A DNA stretch of 64,000 nt, taken from contig JAGFNQ010005241.1 of the NCBI GenBank assembly GCA_024364735.1, forward strand, positions 125,978 through 189,977, given 5' to 3'. Position numbers and translations under genes: made by a program. Origin of the DNA: Boesenbergia rotunda. Taxonomy: Eukaryota > Streptophyta > Magnoliopsida > Zingiberales > Zingiberaceae. Below the pieces are notes generated by a model. The model was not told the origin of the DNA, searched no databases, and was given only the letters and a program-made list of their open reading frames with translations. The first letter of the stretch is position 1; every line of letters begins with the position of its first letter. Below are positions 1 through 10,772 of the stretch, in pieces.

Positions 1-2978
1 TTTAAACCATAAATGGACTTCTTTAATCTACATACTAGGTGCTTTGAGTCTGAGGACTCAAAGTTCTCCGGTTGCACCATATATATAGACTCCTCTATGT
101 CTCCATTGAGGAATGCAGTCTTTACGTCCATTTGATGTAGCTCCAAATCAAAATGAGCTACAAGTGTCATGATTACCCTAAGGGAGTCTTTCGTCGACAC
201 AGGTGAGAAAGTCTCCTTATAATCAATGACTTCCTTTTGAGTGAATCCCTTGGCAACAAGACGAGTCTTATACCTTTCGATATTGCCCTTCGAATCTCGC
301 TTGGTTTTAAATATCCATTTACAACCAACAGGTTTCGAACCTTCAGGCAATTCGACGAGTTCCCAAACGTCATTGTCTGCCACAGACTTTAACTCTTCTT
401 GCATGGCGTTAATCCACCTTTCAGGGTTAGAGCATTGTTTGACTTCTTGAAAAGGTGTAGGATCATTTTCCAACTTATATCAAACTCATGCTCTTTGAGA
501 TAAACATAATCACGAGAATTCGTGCTTCTCCGTTCCCTTGTGGATCGCCTTAAGAGCACTTGTGTTTGAGGCGGTTGAGGTACTTGCTTATCAATATGAG
601 GCAATACTTCAATTTCAGTGGTAGGCTCCTCCAATTGCATTGGAGATGTCATGGAAATATCTTGGTTCACTACACTCACTGGATGTGTAATATCCATAAT
701 ATGTGGTATGGTCACCATTCCACTACTGATTGCACTAGTAGTGACCATAAGAGGATTGCCAACGCTTTCCTCAAAAGATACTTCCCTAATTTTATCGCTC
801 CCACTGTCCTCAATAAACTTGGTGTTTCCTGTTTCGAAGAAGGATCTATTAGATGGATCATAAAATGTATACCCCTTTGATCTCTCAGAGTAACCTACAA
901 AATTGCAGCTAACAGTTCTTGAGTCCAGTTTCTTTTCATTAGGCTTGTAAGGCCTAGCATCAGCTGGACAACCCCAGACGTGTAAATGCCTAATGCTAGG
1001 CTTTCTACCCGTCCACATCTCGAATGGGATTTTAGTTACTGTCTTACTAAGTACTCTATTGAGAAGGTAAACTGCAGTCTTGAGTGTCTCACCTCACAAA
1101 GACTCAAGTAGAGAAGTGAAAGCCATCATACTTCTCACCATGTCTTTTAGGGTCCAATTGCGACACTCAGCTACACCATTCTGACTAGGTGTACCAGGCA
1201 TGACATACTGAGGCATAATCCCACACTCAACAAGGTAATTTGCAAAAGGTCCTGGACGTTGTTCACCTGATCCATCATATCGACCGTAATATTCTCCTCC
1301 ACGGTCGGATCGGACTGCTTTAATTTTCTTACCTAGTTGAAGTTCAACTTCGGCTTTGAAAATTTTGAACATGTCCAAAGATTGCGACTTATCATGAATA
1401 AGGTACAGATAGCCAAATCTAGAATAGTCGTCTATGAAGCTAATAAAATATGTGTGTCCATTCCAAGATGCCTTAGGGAATGGTCCACAAATATCCGTAT
1501 GTATTAGCTCCAAAACGTCACTACAACGGCTAGCCCGTTTGTTCCTTTTGTTAGTTGTTTTCCCCTTAACACACTCTATACAGACATCAAAGTCTGAAAT
1601 GTCAAGGGAATCAAGAATTCCATGTGACATTAACCTTTCTAGGCGTTGTTTGGATATATGTCCTAAACGCCTATGCCACAACATAGAAGAATTCTCGTTG
1701 GTCAATATACGTTTCGTACCTACACTATGCATTATTACATTGTCAATCGTAGGAGTAAAGGTGTTTAATTTATAAAGCTTATCAACCAAGGAACCATTAC
1801 CAATCAAAATTGAATTATAGAAAATACTAAACATTTCATTTCCAAATGAACAAGAATAACCTGATTTATCCAAACAAGAAATTGAAATTAAGTTTCGTCT
1901 GAAAGACGGTACAATGAATGTATTCTCCAAATCCAAATAAACATCAGTTCCTAAATAAAGCCTAAAAACACCAATAGCCACTACTGCAGCCTTTTTTCAT
2001 TCCCCGTATAGATGTATCTTTCACCATGAAGTGGAAGTCGGTTCCTGAGACAACCCTACATAGTGACACTTATGTGAGTAGTAGCACCAGTATCTATCCA
2101 CCAAGTGTCAATGGGTACAATAGCTAAATTGACTTCTGAACTAACAAGGTTGAGAAGTTTACCCTTCTTTACACGCAAGTTGGCGTACTTAAGGCAGTCT
2201 TTCTTCATATGACCTTTCTTCTTGCAAAAGTAACAAGTAGATTCCTTATCCTGCTTCTTTTTCTTCTTATGGTCATTGCCTCCAGAATCTGCAATTTGCT
2301 TTCCCTTACCTTTGTTATTGATCCTCTTTCGCTTCTTGCTCGCATTTTGAGAACCATATGCTAAGTGAGCACTTTCAGATGTCTCAATCTTCAGTCTCCC
2401 CTCCTTTTGCACGCATTGAGCAATAAGCTCATTCAATGTCCACTTTTCCTTTTGAGTATTATACGATATCTTAAAAGGAGTGAACCGTGCAAGCAGAGAC
2501 ATCAAAAAAAATACACTAATATACTCTCAGACATATCGAGTTTTAGTGCTTTCAGACTTGTTGATATATTGGACATCTCCATAATGTACTCCCTTATATT
2601 TCCTTTACCACTATACCGCATGGTTACCAACTTCGTAAGAAGTGTGGTAGTCTCGACCTTTTCATTTGAGGTGAATCGGTCTGCCAGTTGGTTAAGGAAC
2701 CTCCTAGCATCTTCACACTCTATTATTGAGCCCTTTATTTGTATCGGTATGGAAAACTTCATGATGCTTAGACTCATGCGATTTGATTTCTCTCACAGCT
2801 GAAATTCAACCCTCTGCTCTATAGTGCTAGCATTGGTCAAAGGTGTGGGACGATCATTCCTTAATGCATAGTCCAAGTTCATGCAGCCTAAGACTACGAT
2901 CACGTATTCTTTCCATTCAGTAAAATTTGAATCAGTTAATGTTGGGATGATATTAATGTTGGCAGTTACAGATTGCAC
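1..2978 (-). pseudogene. copia gag-pol, degenerate, 3' part outside the window
   Basis: Read on the minus strand, gag starts near 2978 and includes an N-terminal segment with a NFTEWKEYVIVVL stretch. A TGG-to-TGA-type stop near 2795 and a frame break near 2505 interrupt it. A CCHC knuckle (CYFCKKKGHMKKDC) lies near 2250 and is followed by the protease motif WWIDTGATTH near 2090. The next block (1981-1094) has the GAG-pre-integrase signature LWHRRLGH and an integrase core with HTDICGPF, FIDDYSRFGYLY and RSDRGGEY. The block at 1018-389 carries the integrase C-terminal region (KKLDSRTVSCNFVGY). From about 450 to base 1 the start of reverse transcriptase is readable (RLVAKGFTQ, MDVKTAFLNGDIEE). 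This is the polyprotein of an autonomous copia element, now inactivated by point and frameshift mutations. Confidence 0.9.
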
Positions 2979-3401
2979 TGAAATTAAAAAAAAAAAATTT
3001 ATTTAAGCTCACGATTTAACTAAAGCCAAGAACATATATATAATAAAATTATACAAATAAATAAAATTTTAAATGCATATAAATGATGGGCTCCTTATGA
3101 GATACCACATACAACATTGCATTTTAATGTATAGATTAAAATATAATTTGTTAGCGGTACTCTCTGATATAACTCAATTTTTAATTGGCCACACAATGTG
3201 CCTTCCTTTGGGTCGACTCATTGTGTGCATAATATGAAACTTTATATGAGTTATATTTTGGTCCATAGCTTACAACAACTTTAATCTGCCACGCAAATAT
3301 GTCTTCCTTGTTGATGTAGTCTGGCCCGATTGTTGTTTTGGTGTTGACGCCGATTGAAGTTTGGTTGAGTAATTCAGCTTAAGTCCTGGTCGGGGACTGG
3401 G

Positions 3402-3950
3402 CACGAAACCCTAGCGAGTGAAGCTAGGTGAACGAAATTGATTTAAGTTTGGTTGAGTAATTCGGCTTAAGTCCTGGTCGGGGACTGGGCACGAAACCCT
3501 AGCGAGTGAAGCTAGGTGAACGAAACCGATTTAAGTTTGGTTGAGTAATTCGGCTTAAGTCCTAGTCGAGGACTGGGCACGAAACCCTAGTGAGTGAAAC
3601 TAGGTTGAATGAAACCCCGGTGAGTGAAGCCGGGTCCTAGTGAGTGAAGCCAGGTGACGGAAACCCCGGTGAGTGAAGTCGGGTCCTGGTGAGTGAAGTC
3701 AGGTGACTGAAATCCTGGTGAGTGAAGCCAAGTGACTGAAATCCCGGTGAGTGAAGCCGAGTTCCGGTGAGTGAAGTCGAGTCCCAGTGAGTGAAGCCGG
3801 GTCCTAGTGAGTGAAGCTAGGTGAACGAAATCCCGGTGAGTGAAGTCGGGTCCTAGCGAGTGAAACTAGGTGACCGAAACCCTGGTAAGTGAAGCCAGGT
3901 CCTAGTGAGTGAAGCTAGGTTGAATGAAGTCCCGGTGAGTGAAGCTGGGC
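3402..3950 (+). repeat. array of about 17 mini-hairpins with loop TGAGTGAAG
   Basis: A unit of about 19-25 bp recurs with a nearly constant loop TGAGTGAAG (variants CGAGTGAAG, TGAGTGAAA) and flanking arms that change together: CCTAG/CTAGG, CCTGG/CCAGG, CCCGG/CCGGG. Some copies keep G-T or mismatched pairs. The array begins with two longer near-identical units that start TTTGGTTGAGTAATTCGGC. It lies in the 5' half of the solo LTR. Confidence 0.75.
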
Positions 3951-4079
3951 ACGGAGTCTTGGTCCAGGGGACTGAGAATGAGTCAGAGAAGGCTAGGGAG
4001 CTTGTTCTCTGGACTTAGGGTTGAATTGGTCGGAGCTGGATTGGTCTGGAGACCGATCAGGGAGTTGGCACGAACTCCC

Positions 4080-4550
4080 TGTTGTGGATCGGTCTGGTGA
4101 CCGATCCAGGGAAGTATGATCGGTCTGGTGAACGATCAGGGAGAGAACAGAAACATTCTGTTTGGTTTCTGTTTGACTTCTGATCGTTCTAGTGAACGAT
4201 CAGAGAAGTGATCAGAAGCTTTCAGGAGAAACCCTAATCAGTCAAAGGGACCGATCAGGGTCCTCCTGGACCGATTAGGAGCAAGAGTGACCTGATCGGT
4301 CACTGTGACCGATCGGGGCACACCTTGATCGGTCTGGTGACCGATCGGGGCACACCTTGATCGGTCTGGTGACCGATCAAGGGCTTCTGGCAGAGAACAA
4401 AGGGTTGTTGGCTAGTAAGTTCATGGATCGATCAGTGTGACCGATCCACATACCTGATCAGTCAGTGTGACCGATCACAGAGGCACTGGATCGATCAGGA
4501 GGTAGCCTGATCGATCAGGGTCTTCACTGATCGGTCTGGTGACCGATCAG
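4080..4550 (+). repeat. about 10 copies of a GATCGGTC...GACCGATC stem-loop
   Basis: The palindromic motif GATCGGTCTGGTGACCGATC and variants (GATCGTTC/GAACGATC, GATCGATC forms) occur at about 4086, 4119, 4184, 4295, 4327, 4358, 4425, 4455, 4489 and 4529. Each has an 8-bp stem and a 4-nt loop in the best copies. Spacing is irregular and there is no spacer structure of a CRISPR type. The array belongs to the solo LTR. Confidence 0.75.
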
Positions 4551-5601
4551 TGTCTAAACTTTAATTTGAAAACGTTGTCAAATCGCTCTGAATCACTCTG
4601 ATCACTTCTGTTACTCTGCTGATTTCTTTCGATATGCTTTTCTAATCATCTGATGAGCTTGCAGGTGAGACAGGGATGATTCAAACGAAGGAGGAGGGTC
4701 AACTGGAGACTTTCTCCTCGTCAGGTTTGGCTGTTTTCTCTTCTCAGGTTTCAACGGCTTCTGGCGCGGTTGGCGACTGACCGGAGGCTCAGCTGGAGAG
4801 ATCTTCAGTGGACTGAGTGGTCTTCAGTGGACTGAGTGCTCAGTGGAGGTCAGTGGGTCAGGCTATGGCTCAGCGGGTGCTGACGAAGCCTGGTGACGAT
4901 GAGAGGAAGCTTAAGAAGAAGCTGGACAGCAGAGGAGCGAAGTGAATAGACAGGAAAACGAGCAAAGGTTGTTGCTGTGGGTTTCGCTGTGGTTTTGAGC
5001 TCTCTGTGTAGTCTTCATTCTTGAGCGCTGCTGTTGTATCTGTGAGCTTTACTTCTCATTGTCTCGAGCGCTTAATTGTTATCCTACTGAGACGACTGTG
5101 GAGGTTACTCCACCGAGAAGGAGTTTTGATTATCCGGAGTTCCGGGGCTTGATCTGCCGATAATCAAGGGATCGCCTACCTTACGGGCACGCCAAGGAGT
5201 AGGGGTAAGTTATCCCCGAACCTTGTACATCGCTGCGTTAGCGTCTGTTTGGTTTGTTCTTCCTTCTCTGTCTTTCTTTCTGCTGTTTTGTTTCCGCTGC
5301 TAATCTGATCGCAGAAAGAAAGATTTCAAAAGAGGCGAATAGTTTTAGTGTCTGGCTATTCACACCCCCCTCTCTAGCCATCCAAGATCCAACATTCCTT
5401 TGGGCCGCCATATTTTGTGCATGATCAGAACAAAATAAATTATGTTCAATAATTGTAAACTATCTTGAACATATATCTGGCATAAAAGCAACCTTCCTTT
5501 GGGCCGATTGCTCATAGCATAGATATACGTCTACCAACACAAAATACACTAAACCGACCTAAAGTGTCTTCCTTTGGGCCGACACGATAGTTCAATTTAG
5601 T

Positions 5602-6390
5602 AGCACGTTGTGTAGATAGATCCAAGAAAATTCTAGATATTTAATCGAACAGATAATTTCTTTATTAGTCTTGAAACCTCAAAAATTAAGCTCATTAATC
5701 GATTGACACTATATGGTAATCAAATGGTATGATCCGATTGATTATCCCAATCGATTTAAAAGCTTAATATATACGACTATATCATATATAGACCCCTCCT
5801 TTTAAAATTAGAGTTTCTTTATAGTTCTATAATTAAATAATATTAAATAATATTATTTAATCTCTTTATCAAAAAAAAATATTTGATGCATTAGCCTTTT
5901 ATATATATAAAATTCACTTTACTATTTCTACGAAACAATTTTTTTTCGACGTGAAAGGAAAAAAAATTCACATGAAAGAAATTTTCATAAAAAAAAACAA
6001 TTTTAATCGATATAATTCTTAATTCATCTTATCACAAATTTAAGACAATAATCGATGAAAATAAATTTGTATAATCAATTAAATCAAATTTATTCTATTC
6101 ATAATTTTAGACTTGATAATCGATTGATTGACCAAGCCAATCGATTAAACCATCACAATTTAATCTAAAAAAAAATTAGGTTAAACATGACGATTCTTCT
6201 GTCGTTTTCGTTTTTTTTCACATAAAATATGAAAAATTTAAAAAACAAGTCTATCCTAGAATTTTCTTTTACATGATTTTCGATGATAAAAATTGTATTA
6301 TACTAGGAAAACTTAATCTAGCATACATACAATAAATCGACGAAAAAATTTTTAAACTTTATTACCATAAAAACGATGAAACAAAGTTAT
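5602..6390 (-). other. AT-rich leader of the copia element, non-coding
   Basis: This stretch lies between the hairpin array and the primer-binding site. It contains no coding frame. Several copies of ATCGATT-type palindromes are visible (near 5699, 5750 and 6117-6146). Confidence 0.5.
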
Positions 6391-6404
6391 GGCTCTGATA
6401 CCCA
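6391..6404 (-). other. primer-binding site (initiator-Met tRNA)
   Basis: On the minus strand the sequence is TGGGTATCAGAGCC. It contains GGTATCAGAGCC, which is complementary to the 3' end of plant initiator methionine tRNA and is the usual copia primer site. It fixes the inner border of the 5' LTR. Confidence 0.85.
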
Positions 6405-6933
6405 TTAATAGAACATTGTGTTTTCTCCTAACCACATAAATTCTAGAAAACCAAATAAGAACTCGAAGAGAAAATATAATATATATAAGCATGGATCTAT
6501 TGTTTCATCGAATCATGACATAACATAAATAAAATGCATAAACCGAAAGACAAAGAACTTGATTGATTAGCCATTATCTTTGTCGTGGCGTTTTCGGCTT
6601 GATCCCTGTGGAAGAAAATGCAGCAGAGATAAGGAAAATCTTCCAAGGGGCTTAGGGTTGAAGGCGTCGTAAAGTTTCTTGTCAATGGGGAACAAGAAAT
6701 TAGGTCAAGATAATCGCTAAACCCTTGGGGACCTCCCCTTTATATAGAAATCCAATATGTTATCAGCCCATAAATAATAACAAATTGGTCTAAAGGGTTC
6801 TATACATTAAACCCGCATCCAATAATCCAAAACCCAATAAACATAAGTTAGATCACTTTAAGAGCTCAGATTGTATTTACATGTGTAACTTACAAATAAT
6901 CTCACCTAATAGGGATAATAATAATATTCAACA
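6405..6933 (-). repeat. 5' LTR of the left-edge copia element
   Basis: The inner border is set by the primer site. The outer border is placed where the minus strand starts TGTTGAATATTA (6933), a common copia LTR start. A TATA element lies inside. The inner terminus does not show a clean CA, so that border may be off by a few bases. The second LTR is outside the window and cannot confirm the ends. Confidence 0.6.
6737..6746 (-). promoter_or_regulatory. LTR TATA box
   Basis: The minus strand reads TATATAAAGG, a near-consensus TATA box, about 190 bp from the outer LTR end and 330 bp from the primer site. It would drive the leader and gag-pol transcript. Confidence 0.6.
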
Positions 6934-7989
6934 TCACATTAATTGAATAATATACAATATCATATCATAGAGATATATGATTTTGTTTGTCATAACAAAA
7001 CTTATTATACAAAATAGTTATAACTTAGTACAATTTTGACTATACAAAATTGTTTTAGCTAAAATTGCTAAGGCAGTGACGGACTAAATCAATTTTTAAG
7101 TTCCTTAGCCTACATCCAAAATATGAAATGCGACGACCAGGAATGAAGCAGGAAATTACAAGAAGGGAGAAGAAAGTGAAAAAATGGTGAAATCACTAAG
7201 AAGCTCAAGGGCAATGAAAATATCGACAAGATGAAGACTTAAGGCAAACAAGAAAAAGAGAAAATTATAAGAGGTATTTTCTTAATCAAGGATAATCATA
7301 TATATGATGACAAAACATTAATTAATGTCAAGTTGAGCAAGAAAGTAGAACTCCACCTTTCATTGTCTCCAAAGGGAAGGGCAGGGTCATAAATTGGACT
7401 AAGAGTGAGGTGTAAGGAACTATACTTGGGCAAAGATGAAATTTATATTTAGAGAGATAAATTAAAAAATCGAGTAGATCATCGTATCAAATGATATTTT
7501 TTCTCGATTTCATTGGAAATCGACTCTTATTCATTTTACAAATTTAACATGTAGCGATCAATTTGGTTATGCCATGAGAATTAAAATTTATTGAGTATGT
7601 ACAAGTGGGACATGATTTTGATGGTGGCACCAACCATGTGAGACAATGTAATTGATCGATTGATAATTAATGAAGCCATGTGATTTTTGATCATGACCCT
7701 TTGTGTGTATATATTCACATTCAAAATTGATTAAATGATCTTCGAAATATTCGTCTCTTGGGCCTTTGTGTGGGTTGGAGTTGAAGTTAAATAACAATGG
7801 GCAATATAATCTGAGCTAATTACAATGGGCAATTTCATATATCAAATAAATATTTAACCTAATTCATCAGGACAATATTGCTACTTGTAGAGCTCGATAA
7901 AAAATTTGAGCTCGGCAAAATTTTTAATAAATAAGTTCAATAATTAACTTAATTAATTAAGCTTCACTCGACTCATTTACACTTTTACA
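6934..7989. other. AT-rich intergenic stretch
   Basis: No convincing gene is present. A short segment near 7880-7985 (GAGCTCG motifs ending in CTCATTTACAC) resembles the end of the hAT-like GAGCTCG/TTTACACC repeat family also seen near 31600-31795. The remainder is low-complexity and unrecognised. Confidence 0.5.
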
Positions 7990-10214
7990 GAATCAAAAGG
8001 TACAGTCCATAAGAAATATCAGATTTACCTAATCATGCATAACATATAGTAAAACAACAAGATATAAAACCGAATATCAACTGATATAAAATAGAATATA
8101 ACAATAGAACTAAGAAATACATGCATGTCAATCAAGTGCAACAACCATAGCTCATATAAGTGCATCAAACACAAACAAATGCATAAAAGAAATACGTATG
8201 CACATGATGCAATGGCATGTGTCACCCCTGACGCCAGTCAAGCCGTCAACACATCCCATCTGTGTGACCGAGTGGGTAGGGTTGTGACAACTGTACCACT
8301 CCAACAACAAAAATACCATATAAGACGTGATTGAGTGGACAGGATGCTGGGGAGTCTACACTCCAACCCTTATACATAGGGGGAGCTATACAGCTGCAAT
8401 ATCCCTCGATAAACAACGATGAGGGTGAGCCACCAACAGCTCATCCCTCTAAAAACAACGGTGAGGGTGAGCCACCAACAACTCATTCCTCTAAAAATAA
8501 CGGTGAGGGTGTCACTGTTTGACATAACAGGACAGGTGCTCGCACTCTAATAACTACCACGACAACAAGTGGTTGAGTGAATCGAGCAACAATATGACTA
8601 ACGACGGCTTAACCAAATGTAAGCCAACAGCCGTTAGTATGCAACGTGCAAGTATGGTGCATGTTATACGATGCACGAACAACCGAAGAAAACAACGATG
8701 CAACAAAATCCAACAAGTATACGATGCATCAATACAACCATCCAGAAATCAAAAACCAACGATTATGCACCTACACTACTAGGTAGGGTATTTCTAATGC
8801 CAAATAAACCTATCTGTGTTTAATGGACTTCTAAGTGCTCGTGTACAAACAACACTTTACAGAACGGAAAACCAATAGAGGACTGTACAGAAACGAATTT
8901 GAGAACACTCGAAGATCAACGAAGAATAAGTCTCAACGGCGATGTTTTAAATAACGACAAAGAACAAAGTCAAGCAACCTATCAGACATAATATAACCAT
9001 GCTTTTAAGGTAAAAAAAACTACTCGAGTACAAAGGAGAAGTACCCGCCTTTTATTGAAGAACGTATACGAACAGAACCTTCCACGATTGACTGAACTAA
9101 TCTGAATCAAGGTCCTGTATAAATGATAAGATTTAGCTAATAATCAGATTATCAAATAAGCTAAACAATATATTAAACACCATTAGAACAAACCCTAATC
9201 ACACCAAATTCTATTATGACCCACGGATCATAAAAACATAATTAATTAGCTAGTTAACAAATAGTATCTAGTTAAACAAACCCTTAAACCATATTTGTCT
9301 TAATCCAAATTCTTGATCAACTTGGGGTTACCTAGAGAATCCACCCTAACCATTACATAATTACACCAATTTGATTAACTCCAAATTGATATCTAATCAA
9401 CTATGCATTTTAAATAATCCGGTTAATCAAAAACTCAAACTATACTGTACAATAATGATCCAAATGATGAACTTGTCAATGCTGATAAGTTACTGAGTAA
9501 GAAGCTCACCTTAAACAGAACAAACCATATGTTATCCTAGAATTGTAACCTGATTAAGCAAAACAGAGGTAACCCTCATCTGTGAATCAAAACAATCCGA
9601 GCCTACGACAACTATATCGATCAGACACAACCAACACATAATTTCCATTACAATTTCAAAACAAAAACCTATATTGGTCATCCATACCCGAATTGGTGGC
9701 AGGCGCTCGGCATCGGCTGACCAAGTCGACAGTGTCGGCAAGGTGGAATCAAGAAGACAAGGCGCCGGCTAGTGGCCTCCTGCTCGTGCTTGCCTTAGAA
9801 ATCGGAGAGGAAGAAGAGAGGAGGAACTCACGATGAAGGGTTTGCGGATTCCCTTCGCACGCAGAAATCACCCCGGCTAGGGCTTCGCGTCAAGGCAGTG
9901 AAAGGAAACATCCTGAGAGGAAACGAACGCCAGGGTGCTTGCGTCGGCTTGCTTGCGGCGTCAGGCAGAGGAGATGGGCGTCGGGCGGTTGGCGTCGAGC
10001 GGAATCGGGAAACGGCGCAGAGGGAATGGCTTCGGGCGGTTTCGAGAGGAAAGGGGTGGTTTCAACGGGTTAAGGGGAGAACTTAGGGCTTTTAGGGTTT
10101 TATATAAGTTTTTGCCCTTTTGCAAATAAGCCCAACTATTTACGGTATTCACAATTCGGTCCCTATTTTTCGAAAACTTACCTTTTCAACCCTTTAAAAA
10201 TTCGGTATTTAACA
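7990..10214 (-). mobile_element. decayed long LTR, same family as 35755-38655
   Basis: Shared landmarks with the solo LTR at 35755-38655 include ATGCATGTCAATCA, AAATACGTATGCACATG and the terminus GGTATTTAACA, which ends here at 10214. On the minus strand the LTR would begin TGTTAAATACC, and a TATA box (TTATATAAAA) lies at about 10098-10108. The expected other end (TGTCACGCCCC on the plus strand) is not found, so this copy is truncated or eroded on its left side. No coding domain is present, and short frames around 9890-10150 look like chance. Confidence 0.65.
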
Positions 10215-10226
10215 TGCGCCTTTTTA

Positions 10227-10692
10227 TTGTAACGACACGGCCCCTCAACCCATTGGCGGCCAAATCAACATTTGGCGGCCCAACAACCTGGCCCCTCGGC
10301 CCAACAACCTGGCGGCCAAATCAACATTTGGCGGCCCAACTATGTCGTCGACCAACAACCGTGTCGTTACTCACTAGGTCTTTCCACCCCTGGCCAGTGA
10401 ATTTTTGCCTTCCTCAGGATTCGAACTCTAGACCTCCAGGATAAATACTAGAGTTTATGAATCCTGATACCAATTGAGCTATAGCTCAATTGGTATCAGG
10501 ATTCATAAACTATAGTACTTATCCTGGAGGTCTAGAGTTTGAATCCTGAGGAAGGCAAAAATCCACTGGCCAGGGGTGGAAAGACCTAGTGAGTAACGAC
10601 ACGGTTGTTGGTTGTCGACATCGGTTGTTGGTCGACGACATAGTTGGGCCGCCAGGTTGTTGGGCCGCCAAATGTTGGCCATGTCGTTACAA
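10227..10692. repeat. head-to-head inverted pair of tRNA-like SINE sequences
   Basis: The palindrome is centred at GAGCTATAGCTC (10476-10487). Reading outward from the centre, both arms start with an A-box-like TAGCTCAATTGG, then a B-box-like GAGTTCGAATCC (left arm) or GAGTTTGAATCC (right arm), then a shared non-tRNA body. Both arms end in GTCGTTAC(A)A. The first 150 bases are nearly identical between arms. The outer parts contain variable numbers of a GGTTGTTGGGCCGCC repeat. It could be a fused SINE dimer or a foldback transposon that uses tRNA-like sequence. Confidence 0.7.
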
Positions 10693-10772
10693 CTCAAATG
10701 AAAGATAAGAGCAACCATTAAAAAAGAAACAAAATTAAAAAAATAAGAACAATGAAATGGAAGAATAATAAA

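Larger units (their letters stand above)
3309..5394 (+). mobile_element. solo LTR, long copia (SIRE-like) family, with TSD
   Basis: This 2,086-bp insertion begins TGTTGATGTAG and ends AGATCCAACA. It is flanked by the perfect 5-bp duplication TTCCT at 3304-3308 and 5395-5399. No gag, pol, primer site or second LTR lies inside, so it is a solo LTR left by LTR-LTR recombination. The last part (TATTCACACCCCCCTCTCTAG) and the block near 5160-5240 resemble the 3' ends of large SIRE-like copia LTRs, which suggests plus orientation. It splits the leader of the older minus-strand copia element and so is younger than that element. Two internal hairpin-repeat arrays are listed separately. Confidence 0.88.
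3167..5601 (-). other. array of four two-tier hairpins with a shared apical loop, in the copia leader
   Basis: Four consecutive stem-loops share the loop core CTTCCTTTGGGYCGA. H1 has an outer stem 3167-3176/3247-3256 (10 of 10 paired) and an inner stem 3190-3198/3219-3227 (9 of 9). H2 has an outer stem 3266-3275/5453-5462 (9 of 10) and an inner stem ending at 3301 that pairs from 5409; it is split by the nested solo LTR. H3 has an outer stem 5472-5478/5521-5527 and an inner stem 5487-5491/5508-5512. H4 has an outer stem 5548-5553/5596-5601 and an inner stem 5564-5568/5581-5585. Stem sequences differ while pairing and loop are kept. In the element's own transcript (minus strand) the loop reads roughly UCGGCCCAAAGGAAG, between the primer site and gag. 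Its function is unknown. Confidence 0.72.
1..6933 (-). mobile_element. Ty1/copia LTR retrotransposon, 5' part, open at the left edge
   Basis: The element reads right to left. Its 5' LTR is about 6405-6933, followed by a tRNA-iMet primer site at 6391-6404, a long leader and a broken gag-pol from 2978 down past base 1. The domain order gag, zinc knuckle, protease, integrase, reverse transcriptase is the copia order. Without the 2,086-bp solo LTR nested at 3309-5394 and one TTCCT copy, the leader is about 1.3 kb, long for a copia element. Several stops and frameshifts show that it is dead. The RT/RNase H half and the 3' LTR lie outside the window, so its target duplication cannot be checked. Confidence 0.88.

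Noticed and set aside
3402..4550. CRISPR-like or satellite array
   Set aside because: Unit lengths and spacing vary, arms change together and there are no uniform unique spacers. The array lies inside a TSD-bounded LTR of a plant genome.
10476..10560. Genuine tRNA gene
   Set aside because: A- and B-box-like motifs exist, but the acceptor stem and anticodon arm do not fold properly and the unit is mirrored in a palindrome with SINE-like bodies.
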